A stretch of DNA of 64,000 nt from Methyloversatilis discipulorum (GTDB lineage Bacteria; Pseudomonadota; Gammaproteobacteria; Burkholderiales; Rhodocyclaceae), in the NCBI RefSeq assembly GCF_000527135.1, contig NZ_AZUP01000001.1, positions 1,736,001 to 1,800,000 on the forward strand, read 5' to 3'. A program made the position numbers and the translations under genes. This document shows positions 19,882 to 28,640 of the stretch, in pieces (the stretch's first letter is position 1; each line of letters begins with the position of its first letter). Under the pieces are notes generated by a model. The model was not told the DNA's origin and made no database searches. It saw only the letters and a list, made by a program, of their open reading frames with translations.

Positions 19882-21947
19882 CACAGGCTCCGTACCTGCT
19901 TGATGCCATGCTGGTTCAGGATCGCCGCCAGGTTGCTCTTGGCAATGTCATTCTCGAATGCGCTGTCTCGGAAGACGGCTGTGGTATCGCCCACGGTGCC
20001 TTGCTCCTCGCGCCAGGCGAGCATACCCAAGGCCAGAGCCTCGGCTTCAGAGGCCTTGATACTTTCGTCCAGACAGGCCATCAGCACACCAGCGCCGACG
20101 CTGTTGACTTGCTTGCCAGCTATTTCGCGTGTTTCGATCGGTACGCAAAGGTCGAGCCCGAGCTTGATCAGGATCTCGTAGAGGATGTCGTCGCTGCTGC
20201 GGCCAGCTTCCAAGTGGTCGAGGTGATCGAACAGTGATGCTTTTAGGTCGGCGGCGTTAGGGTTCCAGGCGCGGATGTTAGAGGTATCTAGTTTGAAAAC
20301 GCGGAAGCCATTGTCTCCAGTAAAAAAAAGCGGATTATCGGTCTTAACTTCTGCCGAAGCCCGGCGCAGTCGCTCTTTAGTTATTTCTGCGATATTCCGC
20401 GGTTTATTCAACTTATCGCAAAGATCAGACGATACCTTTTGCTCGCTATTGTTGGGGTCGAGAGGCTCGGGAAGCTGCACCATCACATAGCGAAGATTTT
20501 TATTATTTTCCGCACTTAATTGCATTACTGCATGTGCGGTGGTCCCACTACCGGCAAAAAAATCCAGCACAATACCATCAGTAGCAATATTTGCCCATTT
20601 TATTAATTGTTTAATCAGTCGAACAGGTTTTTTCCCGTTTGAATAAGCCACATCACCTTCTTTGGCAACATTTCCCATATCCTGATGAAAACCCTTCCAA
20701 AGATCGCCCCTGATTACGGTTCGACCGAAGCGCGGCTTATAGTCATCAGATTCCCTGTAGTTCAGTGCCAATGGCATTAACGCCTGCAACGTCCCATTGC
20801 TGAGTGTTGTCAAAAAATAGGTTCGGTGATCGACTTCAAAAGCTTCCCATTGACCAACGATGGTAGATCGACCGGCAGCAGAAACTGGAGGACGGTCTAC
20901 ACGAGCAATTCTATTAAGATTAGCCTCAACAAAAGATTTCGCAGCCTCGGACAACAAAAGTAGCTTACTCAGGTTATTTACACTGAATCTACCCCGATCT
21001 AGAAACCCATATTTCTGAATATCATCGGCTACCGCTCTATTAGAGAGAAGTGCATCCGCCAGCGACCCAAGTGTTCCATCATCATTCAGCCATACGGAGT
21101 AATGGATATCATAGTTCTCGATCCCATCGAGTAATGGCGTATGTGGCCCCAAGTCAAACGCCGCTGATTTTCTAAAGATATGAACGAATTCGACGTTTTT
21201 TACAATAGTTCCTTGCTGTGCATTAACAGTCTTCGGGCCTGACGTGGTGGACATTTCCACCGCTATTGTGTCTATATAGTTCTCTTCGCCAAATATTTCA
21301 GAAAGAAGAAATTTAAGGTTGGCTGATTCACTATCGTCAATAGAAACAAAGATCACCCCATCATCAGACAGAAGATTCCTTGCCAACCTCAACCTTGGAT
21401 ACATCATATTTAGCCAATCGGTGTGAAAACGACCACTGGCATCGGTATTGGTGGTAATCTTGGCCCCACCTTCGGTCTGGCCCGTAAGTTCCAGATAGTT
21501 TCTGATGTTGTCCTGAAAGTTGTCAGGGTAAACAAAGTCCTTGCCTGTGTTATACGGCGGGTCAATATAGATCAGTTTCACCTTCCCTGCGTAGCTCTTC
21601 TGCAGCAGTTTGAGCACCTCCAGGTTGTCGCCCTCGATCATTAGGTTCTTCGCGGAATCCCAATCGACACTTTCTTCGGGGCAGGGACGTAGAGTTCCAG
21701 TGCTCGGCGTCAGAGCAATCTGACGCGCTTTGCGCTTGCCGTGCCAGTTCAGCCCGTATTTCTCATCTCCGTCATAGGCGGTGGCATCCCCCACCAATTG
21801 CTTAAGTACATCCACATTGACGGTGGCACGGGTACCACTTTCCGTCAGCAATTCGGGAAACATGGCACGCAGCTTGGCAATGTTGTCGGCGATGAGGTCT
21901 GCGCTTTGTGCCTCTGGCGAATGCGCTTCGATCTTTTGGAGAGTCAT
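19881..21947 (-). CDS. Type III DNA methyltransferase Mod-like subunit
   Basis: A 688-residue N6-adenine methyltransferase. The catalytic motif YIDPPYNTGKDFVY lies at about 127-140 and the SAM motif DFFAGSGTTAHAVMQL comes late (about residue 465), the beta-class order. FVSIDDSE and the DWLNMMYPRL region are typical of type III Mod. The central part (about bases 20300-21350) encoding the target-recognition region is visibly AT-richer than either end, as expected when recognition domains are exchanged. It is coupled to res by ATGA and lies 36 nt after the DUF262 gene. Confidence 0.91.
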   Translation of the reverse strand: MTLQKIEAHSPEAQSADLIADNIAKLRAMFPELLTESGTRATVNVDVLKQLVGDATAYDGDEKYGLNWHGKRKARQIALTPSTGTLRPCPEESVDWDSAKNLMIEGDNLEVLKLLQKSYAGKVKLIYIDPPYNTGKDFVYPDNFQDNIRNYLELTGQTEGGAKITTNTDASGRFHTDWLNMMYPRLRLARNLLSDDGVIFVSIDDSESANLKFLLSEIFGEENYIDTIAVEMSTTSGPKTVNAQQGTIVKNVEFVHIFRKSAAFDLGPHTPLLDGIENYDIHYSVWLNDDGTLGSLADALLSNRAVADDIQKYGFLDRGRFSVNNLSKLLLLSEAAKSFVEANLNRIARVDRPPVSAAGRSTIVGQWEAFEVDHRTYFLTTLSNGTLQALMPLALNYRESDDYKPRFGRTVIRGDLWKGFHQDMGNVAKEGDVAYSNGKKPVRLIKQLIKWANIATDGIVLDFFAGSGTTAHAVMQLSAENNKNLRYVMVQLPEPLDPNNSEQKVSSDLCDKLNKPRNIAEITKERLRRASAEVKTDNPLFFTGDNGFRVFKLDTSNIRAWNPNAADLKASLFDHLDHLEAGRSSDDILYEILIKLGLDLCVPIETREIAGKQVNSVGAGVLMACLDESIKASEAEALALGMLAWREEQGTVGDTTAVFRDSAFENDIAKSNLAAILNQHGIKQVRSL

Positions 21948-21983
21948 TGAGGTGCCTCGTAATGGGTTCTGGCTTCGTGCGGC

Positions 21984-23648
21984 TTAAACGATCAACCAGG
22001 AAAATTTGGCTGCGATCAATTTCTTACGCTCAGCAATGAAGTCTTCAAACCGGTCCATGCTCCACAGGCTCTTGTCCTTGGGGATGAGGTGGAGGTTCAG
22101 GTAGTCGTCGTCTTTGTCTTTGAACCAGTCTGCGGGCTCGGTGTCGCTCTTCCCACCAGATCCGTTCTCTGCTCGGGTCAGTAGCATGCAATTCGCCAAC
22201 TGGTTGCGGGCGTCATCGCGGTACTTCATAACCGGGCGTCCAGTTTCAAGGCTGTTGATCTTCACCGCCCGCAACCGGCTCTGCGGAAACACATGGTCCA
22301 CCTGCGGCAGGTTGTTGTCGTAGGCAGGTGTGTGGCTGAATGCGGGATACCAAAGGTTAAGGATCAGATGGATGGTCTTTGAGCCATAGCCCATCTCGAA
22401 GAACCGATCTTTGGTTATTTCAAGACTGCGGTTTTGAGAGCGAATCACAGCAAAGCCCTCATCCGCGTCAAAGCGTTCGATCTCTTTGAAACGTTTGACA
22501 AGAGCATCAATGACCCGGTCAGACTGTCCACTGAAGGCACCTGCTAGAAGGGAGCGCACCAAAAACGTATCGACTTGCTTGGCGGTGGTCCAGGCCATCG
22601 GGTAGTGGTGACGAATGTAGATCAGTGGGATCAAGGCCAAATAGGAAGGCAAGGCTTTGTCGCACTGGATGTACGTCTTGCTTCTAACAAAGTCCGCCAC
22701 TGCCTTGATGGATGCACTCAATTCGTCCCACTTTTCTTCGATTGCTTCACGCACTCCTGGTTTGCGGAACTTGGACACTTCGTATTGTGCCCCTTGGTTT
22801 AGCAAAACCAAACAGGTCTTGAGAACGAAGTCCCGGTCGAATGAGAAGCCGTGTCGATTCAGTTCATCTAACAGTTCTTCCATGCGGTTGTCAGCCACAT
22901 CCCAGGTGGCGTTGAGCAATGAGAACAGCAGGTCCGACTTCTCCAACTTGGTGCCACCGGAGTTGGCGCGAATGAAGACTTCCACCACATCGTCCTCGGT
23001 GTACAGGTCTGGGTTGTCGATGCTGTCGAGTTCCTGATAGGTGATGGATTCATCCATCTTGAAGGTTCGATCCACCAGATCAAGATTGCCTTCGATCTTG
23101 TCCTTCTCTTCGTTGGTGAAGGCTCGGCCAGCTTTGGCTTCCATGTCTTGAATCAACTCACGCTTCTTGCGCGTCGTGAAAACCATGTCTTTGAATTTGA
23201 CCCATGGAAAGCCAGTGGCCGCGCTCTGTCGAAACTCGAATCGGTATTTGATGTCGTCCGGCAAGGCCGCAGTACCGCTCATTACATCAAAGTGCAGTTC
23301 TCTTCCGGAAAAGCTACCGCAAAGGCCGATGTACAGGCTCTGCAAGCGTTGCTGACCATCAAGAACCAAACATTTCTTCTTGGTGTCTTCCGGAACGTAG
23401 AAGCTGCTCAACTTGAGGGTGTTGGACCAGTTGTCAATAAACTTGCGGCGACGAATACCGCTGGTGGTCTTCCACACAAGCAGGGTGCTGATGGGGTACT
23501 CGCGCAAAATCGAATCGAACAGACGACAGATTTGTTCTTCGCCCCAAACAAAAGGACGTTGAATGTTAGGTAGCCAGAAGCCGCCGTCTTCATCTGAGTT
23601 ATTCAAGAAGCCGACAATCTTGCGAATGGTTTGTTTTTGATTCTTCAT
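21984..23648 (-). CDS. DUF262/HNH protein (GmrSD-like)
   Basis: A 554-residue protein. The N-terminal DUF262 (ParB/Srx-like nucleotide-processing) domain shows LPNIQRPFVWGEEQICRLFDSI and VLDGQQRLQSLY (DGQQR at 97-101). Near the C terminus VDHVFPQSRLR followed by RNQLANCMLLTRAENGSK-like text fits the DUF1524/HNH nuclease of GmrSD type IV restriction proteins. The ATG at 23648 has an AAGGGA ribosome-binding site and follows the DUF4391 stop by 11 nt; a longer in-frame start inside DUF4391 is not needed. Its place inside a type III operon is unusual. It may cleave modified phage DNA, or gate the system by nucleotide state; both are inference. Confidence 0.83.
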   Translation of the reverse strand: MKNQKQTIRKIVGFLNNSDEDGGFWLPNIQRPFVWGEEQICRLFDSILREYPISTLLVWKTTSGIRRRKFIDNWSNTLKLSSFYVPEDTKKKCLVLDGQQRLQSLYIGLCGSFSGRELHFDVMSGTAALPDDIKYRFEFRQSAATGFPWVKFKDMVFTTRKKRELIQDMEAKAGRAFTNEEKDKIEGNLDLVDRTFKMDESITYQELDSIDNPDLYTEDDVVEVFIRANSGGTKLEKSDLLFSLLNATWDVADNRMEELLDELNRHGFSFDRDFVLKTCLVLLNQGAQYEVSKFRKPGVREAIEEKWDELSASIKAVADFVRSKTYIQCDKALPSYLALIPLIYIRHHYPMAWTTAKQVDTFLVRSLLAGAFSGQSDRVIDALVKRFKEIERFDADEGFAVIRSQNRSLEITKDRFFEMGYGSKTIHLILNLWYPAFSHTPAYDNNLPQVDHVFPQSRLRAVKINSLETGRPVMKYRDDARNQLANCMLLTRAENGSGGKSDTEPADWFKDKDDDYLNLHLIPKDKSLWSMDRFEDFIAERKKLIAAKFSWLIV

Positions 23649-23659
23649 GTCTATTTCCC

Positions 23660-24451
23660 TTAAAGAATGTTGGCGGCTTGCTGGCGTTCGGCTATCAAAG
23701 CCTTGATTTCTAGGTTCGCCGCCACTTGGCGGGCTAGTTGTTTCTCTTTGCTGGCGGCTGATCGCAAGCTGGCAATCCGGGCATCCAGTTCCCGGCATCG
23801 CTGCAGTGCAGCACGCCGCTCAGCGGCATGGGCGGTCGATTGGCTCAGCGCAAACCGCCCAGATACTTTGGCGGCTTGCCATGCTGACAGCGTGTCCATC
23901 CAGCCCTGGTACAGCGTGCACAAATGGGTGCGTGGCTGTTGGCTCATCGCCAACGCCTCCAGAAAGGCGGAGCAGAACTCATCAGCCGTGAGTGTGGCGA
24001 ACAAGGGCTCCCCATCGAGCACAGTTTTGTCTGCTTCTTTCTGCGCCCAGCGGATGTGGCACATTGACATGAACAGGTGCTCGCCTTCGCTCAGCACCAC
24101 CACGAGGGGGTACGGAATGGCGCGGTGGAGCAGTTCGCTGATGCGCTTCACTTTGGTTGAGTTTGCGGTCAGTCCGCCCAAGTCACGCATGGCGACAGTT
24201 AGGACAGCCACCTCCAGGTAGGTGCGCTGTTCATCTTGAAAGTCGGGCACCCCAGCGTTAGCTGGCTTCAGAGCGGCGACCCACGTCACCTGTTCAATGT
24301 GGTCCTGAATCAACTTGCGGTCTGCTGCCGTGGGCACTCCGTTTTCAAGCAGCATTTTTTTGGGAACGCGCTGATTCACTATGGCCGCATCTGGCAAGCC
24401 CATGGCTGACACGACTTGATCGGCAGTTAAGCCCAGCATGGCTTGACTCAT
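23660..24451 (-). CDS. DUF4391-family protein
   Basis: 263 residues, MSQAMLGLTADQVVSAMGLPDAAIVNQRVPKKML. The N-terminal half has RVPKKMLLENGVPTAADRKLIQDHIEQVTWVAALKP, EVAVLTVAMRD and VKRISELLHRAIPYPLVVVLS, which I associate with DUF4391 proteins encoded next to SNF2 helicases and DNA methyltransferases. The last about 60 residues form a charged coiled coil (AAERRAALQRCRELDARIASLRSAASK region). No catalytic motif is evident. The ATG overlaps the helicase stop (ATGA). It is probably an adaptor between helicase and the restriction/methylation subunits; that role is inference. Confidence 0.75.
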   Translation of the reverse strand: MSQAMLGLTADQVVSAMGLPDAAIVNQRVPKKMLLENGVPTAADRKLIQDHIEQVTWVAALKPANAGVPDFQDEQRTYLEVAVLTVAMRDLGGLTANSTKVKRISELLHRAIPYPLVVVLSEGEHLFMSMCHIRWAQKEADKTVLDGEPLFATLTADEFCSAFLEALAMSQQPRTHLCTLYQGWMDTLSAWQAAKVSGRFALSQSTAHAAERRAALQRCRELDARIASLRSAASKEKQLARQVAANLEIKALIAERQQAANIL

Positions 24452-27400
24452 GCAGCAGGCCCTTCAGCGTGGTTGGGCAGCACCACCAGATAGGCCAGCA
24501 CTTCAAAGTCATTCGAGCCAGCAAACTCGCCCTTCATGGCATGGGTGCCGCCTGGTGAGAACAAACTGGCAATGGCCCGTTCTTCCGACTTGCCGACGAT
24601 GGACGACACTGCCGCGGACAACAGCTTTTGTGCGTGGCGCATGTCTTCGCCTTGCTTGGTGGCACGGTCGAACTGGGCGCACGCGGATGCGTCAGGCAGG
24701 TCCCGGCCAAGGCTCAGGCGCTTGAGTCGGTCTAGGACGCGCTTGGCTTGTGTGTAAGGCAACAGCACCGAGCCATCTTCGCCCACGTGGACCAAGTAGT
24801 GGGGGGCCAAGGGGTAGCTGGGGTCAATGGCCTTCTCAGCAGCCGCATCTTCTGCGCGAAGGCAAAAAATGATTCCTGGGGGAACTTCGGCATTGATGCT
24901 GGTCGTCACGGCGAAACAGCCCAGCGGCAGGGATTCCAGCTTGCCTGGGTGCGCTTTGACGAACTCGGCCAGGTCAATACGAGAGTCGGTCAGCGTGAGG
25001 TCTGTGATGGCAACGCCACTGGACAGGTCTTCCATGTCGATGACGGTTTCCTGCAGCTTTAGCAACTGGTTGCGGCGGTATTCCAGATCGTTCATCTGGT
25101 TGCCGGACTGCTGCTCGATGATGTTTTCTTCGCCCGTGGCGGATATGTCCAACAGGACCATGCGACCGCTGACGCGCTGTTCCAGGTTGATGTATTCCTC
25201 CAGCTCCATGTTGGGCCAGAAGTTGACCAGTTGAATGCGGCTGTTGGTGGAGCCGATTCGGTCGATGCGGCCAAACCGCTGAATGATGCGAACCGGGTTC
25301 CAGTGGATGTCGTAGTTGATGAGCCAGTCGCAGTCTTGCAGGTTCTGGCCCTCGCTGATGCAGTCGGTGGCGATCAACAGGTCGATTTCACCTTCGCCAG
25401 CTAACTCCTCGGGGCGTTCTTTTGAGCGGGGGGAGAAGGCAGTCAGGATGCTGGTCAAATCACGCCGCAAGCTGGGAAGCGTGGTTTGGTTACGGCCAGA
25501 CCCGGTGACCAGTGCTGTTTCAAGGCCCAACTCTGCCTTGGCCCATCCGGCCAGTTGCTCGTACAGGTAGGTGGCGGTGTCGGCAAAAGCCGTGAACACC
25601 ATGACCTTGCGGTTTCCGCTGTTGATCGGGTTCTTGCACTTGCTGGCGACTTGGTCGCGCAATTTCAGCAGCTTGTCGTCTCGCGCAATGCTGACTTGCT
25701 CTGCTGCCGCGTACAACGTGGCAAGGCGGTTGCGATCCTCGATCAGGTCTTGTTTCCAACGCAGCAAATCAACATCGCCCAGCAGCACCTTGACCTTGCG
25801 CCCGACCAGCAGGGTCTCAAAGGCTGGGTCGTCAATGTCCACGTCTGCAATGTCGAGTTCTTCGATTTCCTCGCTGTGCGCTTCGATCTGTGCCAGGGTC
25901 GTTTCGACGTCCTTAAGCTGGCGACGCACAGTCAATGCAAACGACGACACCGCACTTTCCATGCGCTTGAGAACATTGACGCGCAGCAGATGAATCAAGC
26001 TTTCTTCGCGGTCCACCTGGCGGAAGAAGCTCTCGCCGCCACGAATTTGAGTGCTGTACTTGGCATCGTATGCAGCCTGTTTGTGAGGCAGTACGTAGCG
26101 CAGTGGCGCGTAGGCAGCGAGGTTGAGCCGTTTGATCTCCAGGTTGATTTCGCGGATCGAGCGAAACTCTCCCGCCCGGTCCACATCCGCCTTGATGTTG
26201 ATCGGGGGCAGTCGGTCAGGGAAGCGACCTGTCTCACTCGTGCCGTAGTACTTTTCAATGTGACGGCGTGAGCGGGCGATGGTGAGGTGATCGAGCAAGG
26301 CGAAGTAGTCAAAGCCAAGCATCTCCACCAGCAGCGATGGTGTCTTTTCTTCGCTGGGTAGCTCAAGCCAGCGGTTGAAGGCTTTCTGCGCTCGCCGCGT
26401 GGTGCTGTCTATGCTGGCAATACCATGTTCAAACAGCGCGGTATCGTCCCCTTCAGTCACGAAAGCGATCTGGTTTCGCAAGTCAGCCAAACGGTTGTTG
26501 ACTGGGGTGGCAGACAGCATCAGCACCCTGGTCTTCACACCCTCACGGATGATCTTTCGCATCAGCCGGTCGTAACGGGTTTCGTTGCCTTGGCGGGGTG
26601 ACTTCTTGTTGCGGAAGTTGTGCGACTCGTCGATCACCACCAGGTCGTAGTTGCCCCAGTTGATGTGAGACAGGTCAATGTCTCCGGAATGGCCGCCGTC
26701 ACGTGACAGATCCGTGTGGTTGAGCACGTCATAGTTCAGTCGATCCGGGGCCAAGACATTGCGCCGGTCGTTGGCCTTGTAGAGCGTCCAGTTGTCACGC
26801 AGACGCTTCGGGCAAAGCACCAACACGCGGTCGTTGCGTAGCTCGTGGTACTTGATGATCGCCAGTGCCTCGAACGTCTTACCCAAGCCCACGCTGTCGG
26901 CGATGATGCAGCCGCCAAACCGTTCCAACTTGTCGATGGCCCCCACAACACCGTCACGCTGGAACTTGTACAGCTTCTTCCAAACCACCGTGTTGCGGAT
27001 ACCCGTGGCCGATTTGACGATGCGCTCCTCGTCAAGACCGTCGCCACTGGAGGCAAACAGGTGCTGCAGCATCAACGCATACACGCTGGTGGCGTCTCGA
27101 TGGACAGAGAGGCTCTTGACCGCTGCGATCAGGTCGGCCTTGGCTTGAGGGTGTTCCTTCAGCGTGGCCCATTGCATGTCGAACCACTGACTGAGCATTT
27201 GCGCCTCAGCAGGGCTTTCGGACGCCTGAATCAGGCTGAGCGGGTTGCCCGGGGTGACGCCCAAGCCTTCACTACTGAAGGAAAACGAGCCGAGCGCAGC
27301 CTGTTGTGCTGAGCCTTTGCCATCCCTCAGAACCAATGTGCCCTGAGGAATGGGGCCGCTGGCATGGCGAACATCAGCCTTGCTTTCAAGCCAGGCCACC

Positions 27401-27684
27401 AACTTTTTCGCCAACCAAGGAGCTTGCAACTTGTTTCGAGAAGCCCGGTCGGCAGCCGTCCCCAACAAGCCCAGTTGCTCTTGCTCCGTACCCCTGGTAG
27501 GGGCTGTGGAGGTCGGCGGCACCACCAGTCGGGCATTGGACAGGTGAGGTAGCTCGGTCAAGACCTCGGAGAAGGCATACAGCGAAAAGGACGGGGACAC
27601 CATGTCCATCCGATGTGCAGGCTTGAGCCACGGGCGGATCAGGTCTAAAACCCGATCAGATCCGGCGTTGCTGACAAACTTCAT
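24448..27684 (-). CDS. SNF2-type helicase with degenerate PLD N-terminal domain
   Basis: A 1078-residue superfamily 2 ATPase, first gene of the five-gene operon. Residues 1-145 resemble a phospholipase D-like fold (SNAGSDRVLDLI ... ALGSFSFSSEGL), but the usual HxK catalytic pair is not visible, so this part is probably structural. Motif I is IADSVGLGKTFEA (261-273), motif II is VVIDESHNFRN (349-359), then LMLSATPVNN. The C-terminal helicase lobe includes DLLIATDCISEGQNLQDCDWLINYDIHWNPVRIIQRFGRIDRIGS. It resembles the stand-alone SNF2 helicases of DISARM and related islands, but the drmA/drmB genes are absent. Confidence 0.86.
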   Translation of the reverse strand: MKFVSNAGSDRVLDLIRPWLKPAHRMDMVSPSFSLYAFSEVLTELPHLSNARLVVPPTSTAPTRGTEQEQLGLLGTAADRASRNKLQAPWLAKKLVAWLESKADVRHASGPIPQGTLVLRDGKGSAQQAALGSFSFSSEGLGVTPGNPLSLIQASESPAEAQMLSQWFDMQWATLKEHPQAKADLIAAVKSLSVHRDATSVYALMLQHLFASSGDGLDEERIVKSATGIRNTVVWKKLYKFQRDGVVGAIDKLERFGGCIIADSVGLGKTFEALAIIKYHELRNDRVLVLCPKRLRDNWTLYKANDRRNVLAPDRLNYDVLNHTDLSRDGGHSGDIDLSHINWGNYDLVVIDESHNFRNKKSPRQGNETRYDRLMRKIIREGVKTRVLMLSATPVNNRLADLRNQIAFVTEGDDTALFEHGIASIDSTTRRAQKAFNRWLELPSEEKTPSLLVEMLGFDYFALLDHLTIARSRRHIEKYYGTSETGRFPDRLPPINIKADVDRAGEFRSIREINLEIKRLNLAAYAPLRYVLPHKQAAYDAKYSTQIRGGESFFRQVDREESLIHLLRVNVLKRMESAVSSFALTVRRQLKDVETTLAQIEAHSEEIEELDIADVDIDDPAFETLLVGRKVKVLLGDVDLLRWKQDLIEDRNRLATLYAAAEQVSIARDDKLLKLRDQVASKCKNPINSGNRKVMVFTAFADTATYLYEQLAGWAKAELGLETALVTGSGRNQTTLPSLRRDLTSILTAFSPRSKERPEELAGEGEIDLLIATDCISEGQNLQDCDWLINYDIHWNPVRIIQRFGRIDRIGSTNSRIQLVNFWPNMELEEYINLEQRVSGRMVLLDISATGEENIIEQQSGNQMNDLEYRRNQLLKLQETVIDMEDLSSGVAITDLTLTDSRIDLAEFVKAHPGKLESLPLGCFAVTTSINAEVPPGIIFCLRAEDAAAEKAIDPSYPLAPHYLVHVGEDGSVLLPYTQAKRVLDRLKRLSLGRDLPDASACAQFDRATKQGEDMRHAQKLLSAAVSSIVGKSEERAIASLFSPGGTHAMKGEFAGSNDFEVLAYLVVLPNHAEGPAA

Positions 27685-27882
27685 CGATACTCTCCTTAAA
27701 TCTCCAAGGGTTTCGCTGAGGCCCGAGGAGGGTTAAGTCGGCCCTCCAGTGAGGAAGCGTGACGGGCAAGTTGGGGCGCTAGCATGCCCTTGCATCCACA
27801 TTACGGAATGTAGCTCTTAGATTCCGGAGACCTTGCTGGCCGAACCAAGAAAACCACAATACCATGCCATAAGGGTGATAAT

Positions 27883-28467
27883 TTGACGACCTTTCGCGAA
27901 ATAAGAAAATTATCCTGTGAAAATTGTGCAGGGCGTAGAACCCTATCCCAAAAAACCGAAAAAGCATGTTCATGCTGTGAGGGCAGAGGCTGGATATCCC
28001 CTACCTTCGAAGATGAAAAAATATGTCCCGAATGTAATGGCGACGGCAGGACCCCCATCACACTGGAGTATTTATGCAAAAACTGCGAGGGAAAAGGCTA
28101 CCTTATTCGGATTTTTGAGATATCGAAAACCAGCCGGATTTGCGATACGTGCAACGGCAAAGGAAATATCGATGGTAAATACAAAATCTGTGCAAGATGC
28201 GATGGCCTTGGAGTAGTTGACGACAATAATCCGGGGGTAAAAACATGTTGGACATGCAAGGGCAACGGCCAAGTCGGTGATTTAACTTGTGAGCGCTGTG
28301 GGGGTATAGGGATGATAGATTCCTTGCCCCACGGTTTTGAAGAAAATTCATGTTGCCCCGAGTGTCGCGGCTCAGGTAGCGTGCGGGACAAAGTCAAGTG
28401 CAGGGAATGCTGCGGCATGGGCTCAGTTGAGCACACAAAGGAGAAGGACATTACTCCAAAGCCATGA
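27883..28467 (+). CDS. Cysteine-rich DnaJ-type zinc-finger protein
   Basis: A 194-residue protein made almost entirely of CxxCxGxG-like units: CENCAGR, CSCCEGRG, CPECNGDG, CKNCEGKG, CDTCNGKG, CARCDGLG, CWTCKGNG, CERCGGIG, CPECRGSG, CRECCGMG. That makes ten units against four in DnaJ, with no J domain. TTG 27883 is chosen because AAGGGTGAT stands at the right distance upstream. Base composition is clearly lower in GC than the chromosome, suggesting recent acquisition. It is divergent from the helicase operon across about 200 bp. It would bind zinc and perhaps unfolded protein or RNA; the function is unknown. Confidence 0.7.
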   Translation: MTTFREIRKLSCENCAGRRTLSQKTEKACSCCEGRGWISPTFEDEKICPECNGDGRTPITLEYLCKNCEGKGYLIRIFEISKTSRICDTCNGKGNIDGKYKICARCDGLGVVDDNNPGVKTCWTCKGNGQVGDLTCERCGGIGMIDSLPHGFEENSCCPECRGSGSVRDKVKCRECCGMGSVEHTKEKDITPKP

Positions 28468-28640
28468 ACCATGGATTTATCATTCCGACAGGGGTAAGTT
28501 TGCCTCCTAACCGGACGACGATCCGAACCTCTCAATTTTTAGGCGATTTTTGCTCGAATAATTAGCATTATTTCTCTTTACCCAAGAACCATTTACTCTC
28601 ACACCAATTGGAAAGCACGCGACGAAAAGTGCAATGCAAT

